This document shows positions 55,079 through 64,000 of a DNA stretch of 64,000 bases, one piece after another. How positions within the stretch are numbered: position 1 is the stretch's first letter; every line of letters starts with the position of its first letter. Location of the stretch: contig NZ_AUHG01000010.1 of NCBI RefSeq assembly GCF_000423065.1, forward strand, positions 868,001-932,000, read 5' to 3'. The position numbers were made by a program, and so were the translations under genes. Source of the stretch: Christiangramia echinicola DSM 19838. GTDB taxonomy: Bacteria; Bacteroidota; Bacteroidia; Flavobacteriales; Flavobacteriaceae. The notes below the pieces were generated by a model that was not told the origin of the DNA, ran no database searches, and was given only the letters and a program-made list of their open reading frames with translations.

Positions 55079-56515
55079 ATGAAGAATTATAGTTTACTAG
55101 CCATGCTATTGCTTTTTTCCAGCCTGCTTACAGCACAGCAAAAGGAATGGACCCTGGAAGAATGCGTTAATTATGCATTAGAAAATAATATCCAGGTAAA
55201 ACAAACCATGCTGGATGTTGAACTTTCAGAAATCGAAAAACGCGATGCACTTGGGAATTTTATTCCAAATATTAATGCTCAGGCTTCGAATGCATGGAAT
55301 ACTGGTTTAACCCAGAACGTGACCACCGGAATTCTGCAAAATCAAACGACGAGGAACTTTTCAGCTGGGGTTAGTGCAGGTTTAACATTATTTGACGGAT
55401 TAAGAAACTTCAAACAATTACAAAGAGCTAAACTTTCCAGAATTGCCAGTGATTATTCTCTGGATAAAATGAAAGATGATATTGCCCTTTTCGTGGCAGA
55501 TTCGTATTTGCAGGTTCTTTTCAATAAACAAAATTTAGCGGTTCTTAAATCACAAAACCAGGTAACACAAGAGCAGTTGGGAAGAACTCAGGAACTTGTG
55601 GATGCTGGAGTTTTACCGGAAGGTGACCTTCTCGAGATCCGGGCGACCATGGCAGATGAAAAACAAAGAATGATCCTGGCAGAAAATCAGATCCAGATCT
55701 CTCTGATAAACCTGGCTCAACTTTTAGGGATAAGAGACTATCAAAATTTCAATATAGTTGAAAGAGATTATGATATTTTTGGAAATGAAATTCTCGACAA
55801 TACGGTTTATGACGTAATAAATACAGCTAAAGAGGAAAGATCTGAAATTAAGATTGCAGAAGCAAATAAGGATCTGGCAGAAATGGATGTAGACCTGGCT
55901 AAAGCAGCATATCTACCAACCTTGAATGCTTTCTTCAACTATAACACAAGAGAAAGCGGACAGGCTAGAATCACCGGAGGTGTATTGGACCCAGATCAGC
56001 CTACAAGGCAGATTGGGGTAGTGCAGTCTAGTAATGAAATTGTTGTGGCACCAAATACGATACCTACACTTGGAAGTCCCTTGCCGTTCATGGAGCAACT
56101 TTACCGAAATGATGGTATTAGTTACGGATTTCAGTTGAATGTTCCTATCCTCAATGGTTTTGCAACCAGAAACCAGGTAAAAAGAAATGAAGTAAATGTG
56201 AAACGTGCAGAATTTCAGTTAGAGCAGGCAGAGCTGGATCTTGAAGCAAATGTTTACCAGGCTTATACAGATGCTAATGGTGCATTTGAAGCTTATGAAG
56301 CGGCATTAGTAGCTTCAGAAGCACAAAAGAGAGCTTTTGAATATGCTACAGAGCGATATGATGTGGGATTAACTAATGCTTTCGATTTTAGCCAGGCAAA
56401 AATTAGATACGAAAACACACAAATAGAGGCTTTAAGAGCCAAATACGATTATATTTTCAAACTGAAAGTAGTTGAACTATATTTTGGAATTCCGGTTAGG
56501 GATTTAAAATTTTAA
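55079..56515 (+). CDS. TolC-family outer-membrane efflux protein
   Basis: A 478-residue TolC-like protein. The ATG at 55079 gives a signal peptide (MKNYSLLAMLLLFSSLLTAQQ), followed by EWTLEECVNYALENN, the usual start of the mature protein. Two internal repeats of long helices (about 150-250 and 350-460) form the periplasmic tunnel. The frame is open 25 codons further upstream, but that extension would destroy the signal peptide. Confidence 0.93.
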   Translation: MKNYSLLAMLLLFSSLLTAQQKEWTLEECVNYALENNIQVKQTMLDVELSEIEKRDALGNFIPNINAQASNAWNTGLTQNVTTGILQNQTTRNFSAGVSAGLTLFDGLRNFKQLQRAKLSRIASDYSLDKMKDDIALFVADSYLQVLFNKQNLAVLKSQNQVTQEQLGRTQELVDAGVLPEGDLLEIRATMADEKQRMILAENQIQISLINLAQLLGIRDYQNFNIVERDYDIFGNEILDNTVYDVINTAKEERSEIKIAEANKDLAEMDVDLAKAAYLPTLNAFFNYNTRESGQARITGGVLDPDQPTRQIGVVQSSNEIVVAPNTIPTLGSPLPFMEQLYRNDGISYGFQLNVPILNGFATRNQVKRNEVNVKRAEFQLEQAELDLEANVYQAYTDANGAFEAYEAALVASEAQKRAFEYATERYDVGLTNAFDFSQAKIRYENTQIEALRAKYDYIFKLKVVELYFGIPVRDLKF

Positions 56516-56519
56516 TTAA

Positions 56520-57800
56520 ATGAATAAAAAGACACTTTTCATCATTCTTGGGGTTGTAATAACCTTGATTGTATTATTGGTAATAGGTAAAAAAGCCGGT
56601 TGGTTTGGTAGCTCTGCAAATATTAAAGAAGTAGAGATCACTAAGGTGGAACCAATAAATATTACTGAAACTGTATCCGCTACTGGAAAGATACAGCCCG
56701 AAGTTGAAGTGAAATTATCTTCTGAAGTTTCCGGGGAAATTATTGAATTGCCGGTAGTAGAAGGCCAGACAGTTACAAAAGGTGATCTTTTGGTTAGGAT
56801 CAACCCGGATATTTATCAGTCTAGCGTACAAAGAGCCAGAGCAAGTTATCAGAATTCAAAAGCGAATTTTGCTCAAACTCAGGCAAATCTTAAGCAGGCA
56901 GAAGCAGATTATAATAGGAATAAAACATTGTTTGAGAAAGGAGTTATTTCTAAAGCAGAATGGGATGGTATCGTGTCTAATTATGAAATGGCCGAAGCCA
57001 ATAAAGAATCGGCTTATTATGGGATGCAGAGTAGCTCGGCAACCGTGACCGAAGCTCAGGATAACCTGGGGCGTACCAATATTTATGCGCCTATGACCGG
57101 AACTATCTCTAAACTCGATGCCGAGTTAGGAGAGAGAGTTGTTGGGACTCAGCAAATGGCTGGTACAGAAATCCTACGGGTTGCCAATCTTGATAATATG
57201 GAAGTTGAGGTTGATGTAAATGAAAATGATATAGTAAAAGTTTCGGTAGGCGACTCTACAATTGTTGAGGTTGATGCTTATCTAGGAAAAGAGTTCAAAG
57301 GTGTTGTGACCGAGATCTCTAATACCGCAGATAATACTTTAACTACAGACCAGGTTACTAACTTTAAAGTAAAAGTTCGAATACTAAAAGGATCTTATGC
57401 AGACCTAATAGAAGGAAAGCCAGAGAACTATTCTCCATTTAGACCGGGAATGACTGCAACTGTAGATATTATTACAAATAAAAGAATAGATGTTATTGGA
57501 GTGCCAATAAGTTCTATAGTTATTAAAAATGATACTACGGCAACAAAAAAATCATTTGTAGTAAAGAAGGATAACGAAGAGGAAGAAAAATTTGAGTGCG
57601 TATTTGTAAATGATGGCGGAAAAGCTAAACTTCGCGTTGTGAAAACCGGTATCCAGGATGATTCTCATATTGAGATCATTAATGGTCTTAAAGATGGGGA
57701 TGTGGTTATCACCGGGCCTTATAGCACTGTTACCAAAAACTTAGATTCAGGTGACGAGATAGAGGTGAAGGAAGAAGGAGTAGAGAAAGAAACCGAATAA
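56520..57800 (+). CDS. Periplasmic adaptor (HlyD/MacA family), second
   Basis: A 426-residue adaptor with an N-terminal helix (about 5-22), a lipoyl-like half motif (VKLSSEVSGEIIELPVVEGQ), a coiled-coil hairpin (about 95-165) and a barrel domain, with a Lys/Glu-rich insert near residue 345 and an acidic tail. It differs from the first adaptor. Two adaptors flanking one TolC gene is less usual than a single one. Confidence 0.92.
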   Translation: MNKKTLFIILGVVITLIVLLVIGKKAGWFGSSANIKEVEITKVEPINITETVSATGKIQPEVEVKLSSEVSGEIIELPVVEGQTVTKGDLLVRINPDIYQSSVQRARASYQNSKANFAQTQANLKQAEADYNRNKTLFEKGVISKAEWDGIVSNYEMAEANKESAYYGMQSSSATVTEAQDNLGRTNIYAPMTGTISKLDAELGERVVGTQQMAGTEILRVANLDNMEVEVDVNENDIVKVSVGDSTIVEVDAYLGKEFKGVVTEISNTADNTLTTDQVTNFKVKVRILKGSYADLIEGKPENYSPFRPGMTATVDIITNKRIDVIGVPISSIVIKNDTTATKKSFVVKKDNEEEEKFECVFVNDGGKAKLRVVKTGIQDDSHIEIINGLKDGDVVITGPYSTVTKNLDSGDEIEVKEEGVEKETE

Positions 57801-57811
57801 ATTTAAGCAAT

Positions 57812-58471
57812 TTGGCACTAATTTTATGTCTTGAAACGGCTACAACGAACTGTTCTGTTGGAATAGCAAGAGACGGCAAGCTTTTAACTTTGAAAGAAGA
57901 TAACAGTAAGAATTACTCTCATGCTGAAAAACTTCATGTTTTTATAAATGAGGCTTTATCTGAAGCTGGTATTTCTGCAGAGGATCTTGACGCTATTGCG
58001 GTGAGTAAAGGTCCCGGGTCTTATACGGGATTAAGAATAGGAGTATCTTCGGCTAAAGGACTTTGTTATTCCCTGGACATTCCTTTGATCTCAGTGCCAA
58101 CATTAGATCTTCTGGCGCATAAATTAAAAGGTGAGCAGGGAATTTTTGTTTCAATGTTAGATGCCCGAAGAATGGAAGTTTATTCGGCTATATATGATGC
58201 CAAATTTAACCAGTTGAGAGATACCGAGGCGCAGATCCTGGAGGAAACATCTTTTACGCCATATTTAGAAAGTTCTACAGTGCATTTTATAGGGAACGGC
58301 GTGGCCAAATTTGAGGCTATTTGCAACCATCCTAATGCTGTTTTTCATAAAGAACAATATCCTTCAGCAAAAGAAATGGCAGAAATTGCAGAATTAAAGC
58401 ATCAAAAAAGCGACACCGAGGATGTCGCTTATTTTGAGCCTTATTATTTAAAGGATTTTATTGCCGGTTAG
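57812..58471 (+). CDS. tsaB: tRNA threonylcarbamoyladenosine biosynthesis protein TsaB
   Basis: A 219-residue TsaB of the ASKHA fold. The motifs LCLETATTNCSVGIA, GPGSYTGLRIGVSSAKGLCY and SMLDARRMEVY are those of the family. It partners TsaD and TsaE in t6A modification of ANN-decoding tRNAs. The start is TTG. It follows the exporter operon by 11 bases. Its 3' end contains the terminator hairpin for the convergent mscS gene. Confidence 0.93.
   Translation: MALILCLETATTNCSVGIARDGKLLTLKEDNSKNYSHAEKLHVFINEALSEAGISAEDLDAIAVSKGPGSYTGLRIGVSSAKGLCYSLDIPLISVPTLDLLAHKLKGEQGIFVSMLDARRMEVYSAIYDAKFNQLRDTEAQILEETSFTPYLESSTVHFIGNGVAKFEAICNHPNAVFHKEQYPSAKEMAEIAELKHQKSDTEDVAYFEPYYLKDFIAG
58404..58430 (-). 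terminator. Intrinsic terminator of mscS located inside tsaB
   Basis: AAGCGACA (58408-58415) pairs with TGTCGCTT (58423-58430). On the minus strand the stem is followed by T residues (complement of the A run at 58404-58409). It lies 44 bases after the mscS stop and within the tsaB coding region. Confidence 0.8.
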
Positions 58472-58473
58472 AT

Positions 58474-59337
58474 CTATTCAGATCTCTTTTCCCGAACAGT
58501 CCCTTTCATTTTAGTTTGATCATAGAGATAAACATCTCTTTGAGGATAAGGAATGGTCATTCCAGCTTCTTCCAGTCTTATTTTACCTTCTTCGATCATA
58601 TACCAGTGCAGATCCCAGAATACAGGTAATTCAGCAAAATACCTTACAGAGAAATTCACCGAGCTATCTCCAAGTTCAGAGACGATAACTTGAGGTGCCG
58701 GGTCTTTAAGAACATTTTCCTGTTCCATAACCATATTGGTAAGAACCTCTTTAGCTTTCTTAATATCATCATCATAAGAAATACCGAAAGTTAAATTTTC
58801 TCTACGTGTTCCGTTATGACTGTAATTAATTACGTTGTCATTGCTTAACTGGCCATTAGGAACTACTGCTCTTTGATTGCCAAAAGTGTCTATTTTGGTA
58901 TAAAAAAGTGAGATCTCTACTACAGAACCAGAAACTCCCTGAGCTTCTATCCAATCGCCCACTTTAAATGGTTTAAGTACAATTATTAATACTCCACCCG
59001 CAAGGTTGGCTAAAGAACCCTGTAGGGCAAGACCAATTGCTAAACCAGCTGCACCGACTGCGGCTACCAGAGAAGCACTTTCAACACCTAATTGCGTGAT
59101 CACGAGTACAAATAAGAGGATCTTAAGGCCCCAGCTAGCGGCATTTAATGTGAATTTTTCCAGGGTAGGATCATAATCTTTTCTATCAAATAGTTTTCTT
59201 AAGTACCCAACGATAATTTTGATGACCCAAAGACCTACAAGTAATAGAACTAAAGCTCCAATTAATGTGGGTAAGTAATCAATAAATTTAGCGGCGTACT
59301 CTTTGGCGATATCGCCCCAGTCATTTAACTTTTCCAT
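58474..59337 (-). CDS. Small-conductance mechanosensitive channel (MscS family)
   Basis: A 287-residue MscS channel: three membrane helices (about 20-45, 65-85, 90-115), the third being the Gly/Ala-rich pore helix (VAAVGAAGLAIGLALQGSLANLAGG), then the cytoplasmic beta/alpha domains (FKVGDWIEAQGVSGSV). It relieves osmotic pressure. It is convergent with tsaB with two bases between the stops. Confidence 0.94.
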   Translation of the reverse strand: MEKLNDWGDIAKEYAAKFIDYLPTLIGALVLLLVGLWVIKIIVGYLRKLFDRKDYDPTLEKFTLNAASWGLKILLFVLVITQLGVESASLVAAVGAAGLAIGLALQGSLANLAGGVLIIVLKPFKVGDWIEAQGVSGSVVEISLFYTKIDTFGNQRAVVPNGQLSNDNVINYSHNGTRRENLTFGISYDDDIKKAKEVLTNMVMEQENVLKDPAPQVIVSELGDSSVNFSVRYFAELPVFWDLHWYMIEEGKIRLEEAGMTIPYPQRDVYLYDQTKMKGTVREKRSE

Positions 59338-59403
59338 ATTTAATTTTAGTTGTTATTTGATCTAATTGTAAAAAAATAGAGTTTATTTCCTCTTTAATTT
59401 ATG

Positions 59404-61452
59404 TTAAACTTGCTTTATTAGCTGAATAGCCTCCTCTGTAGTTCCTGCCGGAAGCTGACACGAACCATCCTGGCAAATATAAATGAGATCTTTGCCTTGT
59501 ACTAACCGGTCTCTTAGCAATGCTAATTCAGAGTATGAATTTGTACCTGCGAGAACCGTATTAGGTAAAAATTGTTTTTGAAAAAATCCAGCAGATTTTT
59601 TATAATTTTCTCCTGTTATAGCGATTTCAAAAAATGGAAAGCTGAAGTTCATTAGCAACTCTAACCAGTTGGAATATGATTGAGGGTATTCAGGGACCTT
59701 CTGTAAGATGGTTTTAAGCATTTTCTCTGAACCGCTAATGTGATCTCTGTTTGCCGTGAATTTTCCGATTCTAAAAAGATTCCTGGCCATTGCCGAATTT
59801 GAAGCCGGGATCACATTGTCGCTAATCTCGATAGTTTTGGTTATAAGCGGTCGATCCTTGGCTGAGGTAAAAAAGTACATTTTAGAATCTGGATCGAAAA
59901 AGTCTGCATTCGTTATATCTACCAGTTCTTCTGCCTTTTTAAGATATGTAAGGTCGAATGTCGCCTCGTAAAGATTTAAAAAAGCTTCTATAGTAAAAGC
60001 GTAGTCTTCGAGATATCCATTTATGGTGCTTTTACCATTTTTATAGCTATGATATAATCGCCCTGATTCCTGAATTTGATGTTTTATAATAAAATCTGCA
60101 TTCTTTTTAGCTATTTCAAGGTAATCTGCAGTGCCTAAAGCTTTGTAAGCATCAATATAACCACTTATCATCATGGCATTCCATGAAGTTAAGGATTTGT
60201 CGTCTAATCCGGGTTTGATTCGTTTTGCTCGTTCAACTCTGAGTTTTTCGTGGCAATCGTGGATGCGCTCTTTTAATTCAACCAGAGGAATACCCAATTC
60301 ATCGGCTATGGTTTCAGGTTTTTTTGTTCTTATTAAAACATAATTCTGACCTTCCCATTTGCCATATTTATTGATATTATAATATGCCGAGAATAGCAGA
60401 AAATCATCTTTTAGTATAGCTTTCAGTTCCTCCTTAGTCCATATATAGTAAACCCCTTCTTCCTTTAAGCCATTGCTATTTTCACTGTCGGCATCCAAAG
60501 CTGAATAAAAAGCCCCTGATGCATCGGTCATTTCCTTTTCAATATAATTAAGCGTTTGTTTTACAACTTCCTTATACCATCCATCCTGGGTAATTTTGTA
60601 AGCTTTAGAATAGAGCTGAACCAATTGCGCATTGTCGTAGAGCATTTTTTCAAAATGCGGGACATGCCAATTTTCATCTACAGAATATCTTGAGAATCCG
60701 CCTTCTATTGGATCAAAAACTCCTCCCCATGAAATTTTATTCAAAGTAAGTATACAGTGATCCATTAATTCTTTATCAGAATTTTGAAAAGCATAGCGCA
60801 TTAAAAATTCAAAATTATTTGGCATCATGAATTTTGGAGCTCTTTGATAACCTCCATTTGTTGAATCGAATGAGCGTTTCCACTTTTCTATGATCGGTAA
60901 AAAATAATCCTTATGGAAGTCATTTCCATCGTTATCAGGTTCAATAATCTGGATCTGTTTTAGTCCATTTTCAAGCTTTTCAGCATATTCCACAAGTTTT
61001 TCTGGTTGTGTTTCGTATAGATGAGCAATTTGTTTCAAAGCATCTGCCCATTGTTCTTTTCTGAAATAGGTGCCTCCCCAAACCGGCCTGCCGTCTGGAA
61101 GGGCAACAACGTTCATGGGCCATCCACCCATACCTGTCATTACCTGCACAGCATTCATGTATACATGATCTATATCTGGCCTTTCTTCCCTGTCTACTTT
61201 AATGTTGATGTAATTAGAATTCATTAAATCGGCTACACCTTCATCTTCAAAACTTTCATGCTCCATAACATGACACCAGTGACATGCAGAATATCCTACA
61301 CTAATCAACAGTAACTTATTTTTATTCTGTGCCTCTTTAAGCGCCCTGTCGTTCCAGGGTTTCCAGTTTACCGGGTTATGAGCATGCTGAAGCAAATAAG
61401 GACTGCTTTCATGGATTAATTCATTAGTATGTTCAGTAGAGTTACCTGTCAT
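59404..61452 (-). CDS. YyaL/SSP411-type thioredoxin-domain protein
   Basis: A 682-residue protein with an N-terminal thioredoxin-like domain (DUF255) carrying [15 protein letters not shown] (Cys57, Cys60), followed by a six-hairpin glycosidase-like alpha/alpha barrel of the AGE epimerase type. Length and domain order match the family. Its reaction is not known. There is no signal peptide, so it is cytoplasmic. It is followed by mscS after 66 bases. Confidence 0.92.
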   Translation of the reverse strand: MTGNSTEHTNELIHESSPYLLQHAHNPVNWKPWNDRALKEAQNKNKLLLISVGYSACHWCHVMEHESFEDEGVADLMNSNYINIKVDREERPDIDHVYMNAVQVMTGMGGWPMNVVALPDGRPVWGGTYFRKEQWADALKQIAHLYETQPEKLVEYAEKLENGLKQIQIIEPDNDGNDFHKDYFLPIIEKWKRSFDSTNGGYQRAPKFMMPNNFEFLMRYAFQNSDKELMDHCILTLNKISWGGVFDPIEGGFSRYSVDENWHVPHFEKMLYDNAQLVQLYSKAYKITQDGWYKEVVKQTLNYIEKEMTDASGAFYSALDADSENSNGLKEEGVYYIWTKEELKAILKDDFLLFSAYYNINKYGKWEGQNYVLIRTKKPETIADELGIPLVELKERIHDCHEKLRVERAKRIKPGLDDKSLTSWNAMMISGYIDAYKALGTADYLEIAKKNADFIIKHQIQESGRLYHSYKNGKSTINGYLEDYAFTIEAFLNLYEATFDLTYLKKAEELVDITNADFFDPDSKMYFFTSAKDRPLITKTIEISDNVIPASNSAMARNLFRIGKFTANRDHISGSEKMLKTILQKVPEYPQSYSNWLELLMNFSFPFFEIAITGENYKKSAGFFQKQFLPNTVLAGTNSYSELALLRDRLVQGKDLIYICQDGSCQLPAGTTEEAIQLIKQV

Positions 61453-61533
61453 ATTTCAATTTAAAACTTAAAGGTATTGAGGAGAGAGGCTAAATGCTAA
61501 CCGAAAACCCTAAATTTAATATAATATGGACAC

Positions 61534-61545
61534 GGAGTAAACTCC
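61534..61545. repeat. 12-base inverted repeat in the divergent intergenic region
   Basis: GGAGT-AA-ACTCC sits between the divergent YyaL-like and phosphate transporter genes. It could be an operator site; no regulator is known. Confidence 0.3.
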
Positions 61546-61634
61546 ATTTTATATTTTTAAACTTTTAATAACTTTAGAATTCAATCATTTAGAGATAAAA
61601 GCAACATTTTTGCTGGTTGAAAATAGATCTATTT

Positions 61635-63905
61635 ATGGAAGATATTTACCTCGTAATGCTGGTGGCATTATTTGCTCTTGCTATTACAGATTTAGTTGTT
61701 GGGGTTAGTAATGACGCTATCAACTTTCTAAATTCTGCTATCGGTTCTAAAGCAGTTTCCATGAGAACTATTATGATAGTTGCCAGTATTGGTGTTGCGG
61801 TGGGTGCTATCTTCTCAAGTGGTCTAATGGAAGTTGCTCGTAAGGGTATTTTTATGCCCGGAGAGTTTTATTTTGAAGAGATCATGATCATTTTTATGGC
61901 CGTGATGATTACCGATGTACTATTGCTCGACTTTTTTAATTCCCTGGGTCTGCCAACATCCACTACAGTTTCTATCGTTTTTGAGTTACTTGGAGCGGCT
62001 GTATGTATGGCGGTTATTAAAATATATACTCAGGAAGATGGTGATATTGCAGCTTTGACCGATTATATAAATACCGCCAAAGCCACTGAAATTATTATAG
62101 GGATACTAATGGCAGTAGTGATCGCCTTCATTGTTGGTGCCTTAGTACAATATATTTCCCGTTTGGTGTTTTCATTTCAGTTTGAGAAAAAGATAAAATA
62201 TGTAGGTGCCGTATTTGGAGGTCTTTCGCTAACGGCCATCCTATATTTCATTCTTATAAAAGGGATGAAAAGCGTCCCTTATATTTCTCAGGAGACCATG
62301 GATTATGTAAATAATCATACCATTATCATCGTTCTATCAGGTCTTGTTTTGTTTACCGGGATATCTCAGTTCTTAATGAGTGTTTTGAAGATTAATATAC
62401 TTAGAACGATCATCATCATTGGTACTTTCGCATTAGCCCTTGCATTTGCCGGGAACGATCTCGTAAATTTTATAGGGGTTCCCATCGCGGCCTGGCAATC
62501 TTTTGAGCTATGGCAAACAGCTTATAATGCTACCGGAGTTGTTCCTTCAGGATTTTCTATGACCGGTCTATCGGGGAGTGTTCCTACTCCAGAGATCCTT
62601 TTAATAGGGGCGGGAGCGGTAATGGTTATGACTCTTTGGTTGTCCAGTAAAGCCAGGTCTGTAGTAGATACAGGGATCAATTTATCCAGACAGGGTGATG
62701 CTGTAGAAAGATTTGACCCTAATTGGCTTTCTCGAGGTATTGTAAGGTATTCGGTGCTTTTCGGAAATGCAATAACTACAGTGCTTCCGCAGGATATGAG
62801 ATCAAGGATCGAAAATAAATTTGATAAACCTTCCAGTCATGCGCGTAGTAAAAGATTTGATGCTCCAGCATTCGATATGGTTAGAGCGTCTGTGAACCTG
62901 GTCGTGGCCAGTGTACTTATTTCTATTGGTACAAACATGAAATTACCGCTATCAACTACTTATGTTACTTTTATGGTTGCAATGGGTACATCGCTGGCAG
63001 ACAGGGCATGGGATAGAGAAAGCGCGGTTTATAGAGTAGCCGGAGTTCTGAATGTTATAGGGGGGTGGTTTGTAACAGCAATCGTCGCATTTACGGCTGC
63101 AGCTTTATTTGCTTCTATCATATATTTTGGAGGGACCATTGCTCTTGCGATTCTTATTATTGTAGCCCTGGTTTTAGTAGTAAGAAGCGGAATAATTCAT
63201 TCCAGAAAAGCCAAGGATGAAAAAAATAAAAAGAAGTTCAATAAGAGTGATATCATCACTATCAATGAAATTACTTCTGAAACTTCAGAAAATATCTCTA
63301 ATGTTATTGGGGGTATCAATAAAATGTACTCCAAAACGGTAGATCAATTAGGCTATTATGACCTTAGTAAATTAAAGAAGAATTATAAAAAGATAGAAAA
63401 GCTGGAATCTGAGGTTGACGAATTAAAGGATAATATATTCTATTTTATCAAATCTCTGGATGAAAATTCAGTAGAGGCGAGTAAATTTTATATTCTTACC
63501 CTTGATTATCTGCAGGATATGGTTCAGTCTATTAGTTTTATAACCAGGAATAGTTATAACCACGTTCATAACAATCACAAGAATCTAAAATTCAATCAAA
63601 TTAGAGACCTTAAAAAGGTAGATGATAAAATGCAGATCTTATTTGATGAGATCACTTATACCTTCGATAATCATGAATTCGGAAATATTGATAATCTTCT
63701 GAATGAAAAGCAGGACCTTCTGGATTATGTGAGTGATTTGATCCAGAAACAGATCCAGAGGATCCGAACCTCAGAATCGAGCCCTAAGAATACAAAACTT
63801 TATTTCGGGATATTGCTAGAAACAAAAGATCTCATTGGTTCTACCATGAGTTTGCTACAGTTATTCCAGGAGTTCTATAATGAAGCCAGAGCTACAGCAT
63901 ATTAA
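61635..63905 (+). CDS. PiT-family inorganic phosphate transporter with C-terminal PhoU-like domain
   Basis: A 756-residue transporter. Both PiT repeats are present: VVGVSNDAINFLNSAIG near the start and AFAGNDLVNFIGVPIAAW in the second half, with SLGLPTSTTVSIV and KLPLSTTYVTFMVAMG as the paired signature loops. About twelve membrane helices are followed from about residue 540 by a cytoplasmic helical PhoU-like domain (INKMYSKTVDQLGYYDLSKLKK). The ATG at 61635 is preferred to an in-frame TTG six codons upstream. Confidence 0.93.
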   Translation: MEDIYLVMLVALFALAITDLVVGVSNDAINFLNSAIGSKAVSMRTIMIVASIGVAVGAIFSSGLMEVARKGIFMPGEFYFEEIMIIFMAVMITDVLLLDFFNSLGLPTSTTVSIVFELLGAAVCMAVIKIYTQEDGDIAALTDYINTAKATEIIIGILMAVVIAFIVGALVQYISRLVFSFQFEKKIKYVGAVFGGLSLTAILYFILIKGMKSVPYISQETMDYVNNHTIIIVLSGLVLFTGISQFLMSVLKINILRTIIIIGTFALALAFAGNDLVNFIGVPIAAWQSFELWQTAYNATGVVPSGFSMTGLSGSVPTPEILLIGAGAVMVMTLWLSSKARSVVDTGINLSRQGDAVERFDPNWLSRGIVRYSVLFGNAITTVLPQDMRSRIENKFDKPSSHARSKRFDAPAFDMVRASVNLVVASVLISIGTNMKLPLSTTYVTFMVAMGTSLADRAWDRESAVYRVAGVLNVIGGWFVTAIVAFTAAALFASIIYFGGTIALAILIIVALVLVVRSGIIHSRKAKDEKNKKKFNKSDIITINEITSETSENISNVIGGINKMYSKTVDQLGYYDLSKLKKNYKKIEKLESEVDELKDNIFYFIKSLDENSVEASKFYILTLDYLQDMVQSISFITRNSYNHVHNNHKNLKFNQIRDLKKVDDKMQILFDEITYTFDNHEFGNIDNLLNEKQDLLDYVSDLIQKQIQRIRTSESSPKNTKLYFGILLETKDLIGSTMSLLQLFQEFYNEARATAY

Positions 63906-63910
63906 AAAAG

Positions 63911-63939
63911 AAAAATCCCTTTTTATCAAAGGGATTTTT
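63911..63939. terminator. Intrinsic terminator after the phosphate transporter
   Basis: AAAAATCCCTTT (63911-63922), loop TTATC, AAAGGGATTTTT (63928-63939). A and T runs on both sides allow use by both convergent transcripts. Confidence 0.88.
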
Positions 63940-63960
63940 ATATTCAAATAGTCTGTTTTT

Positions 63961-64000
63961 TTAGCCGTTGATAGCCTCTACGTATTCTACTTTACCTCTT
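63961..64000 (-). CDS. C-terminal end of an unidentified gene (partial)
   Basis: The minus strand reads a short open stretch ending in KVEYVEAING and a TAA stop (complement of 63961-63963). It lies just after a bidirectional terminator, which supports a real gene end. Thirteen residues are too few to name the family. Confidence 0.5.
   Translation of the reverse strand, partial: RGKVEYVEAING

Noticed and set aside
1-64000. CRISPR arrays, insertion sequences, prophage or integrative element boundaries
   Set aside because: I saw no regularly spaced repeats, transposases, integrases or target duplications; gene content and composition look like continuous core chromosome.

Overview
The window looks like a core-chromosome segment of a marine flavobacterium (Bacteroidota, Flavobacteriaceae), probably close to Gramella/Christiangramia. 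The genus is an inference from protein character; the family is well supported. The DNA is AT-rich. Strong upstream sites follow the Bacteroidota promoter consensus TTG or TTTG, about 19-21 bases, then TANNTTTG. Shine-Dalgarno sites are nearly absent and TTG starts are common. Gene content is diagnostic: the type IX secretion/gliding protein SprA, a RemB-like gliding protein, alternative complex III (ActA-F) joined to an aa3 oxidase, and paired ECF sigma and membrane genes. I see no insertion sequence, prophage, integron or CRISPR array.

Layout. 1-572 is the 5' part of a DUF2723 membrane protein (minus strand). A lone tRNA-Gln with its own promoter and terminator follows, then a CHASE-PAS-PAS histidine kinase with a single-domain response regulator. 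4.1-8.0 kb holds small or housekeeping genes: a hypothetical, a metallophosphoesterase, a small membrane protein, an AsmA-like protein and a tandem UspA protein. 8.2-12.9 kb is the rimP-nusA-infB operon, with a terminator-like hairpin in its leader. 13.4-25.6 kb is a long respiratory operon (actABCDEF-cox2-cox1). 25.6-33.5 kb carries ruvB, a cytochrome P450 coupled to queG, an ECF sigma pair, maeB and ruvA. 33.5-45.3 kb is a surface/motility block: sprA, gcvH, a VanZ-like gene, two TonB paralogues and a RemB-like gene. 45.3-50.5 kb is a second oxidase cluster: cyoE, two subunit III genes, subunit IV, a cysteine-free Sco-like protein, Sco, a DUF420/CtaM protein and a small CxxC protein. 50.7-58.5 kb is a MacB-type exporter operon (ATPase, two permeases, adaptor, TolC, second adaptor) followed by tsaB. 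The window ends with an MscS channel, a YyaL-type thioredoxin-domain protein, a PiT-PhoU phosphate transporter and the last codons of another minus-strand gene.

How the genes work together. ActA-F oxidises menaquinol and passes electrons to the CuA site of Cox2 and then to Cox1. The 45-50 kb cluster, about 20 kb away, supplies the remaining oxidase subunits, the haem O step and the copper/assembly factors. SprA, the TonB paralogues and RemB fit an outer-membrane secretion and gliding module. Most of the window is well-known core biology. The less ordinary points are the rimP leader hairpin, the TonB-C-like domain shared by three consecutive genes, the cysteine-free Sco-like partner, the helix-hairpin-helix tail on ActC, and intrinsic terminators butted directly onto promoters or embedded in opposing genes.
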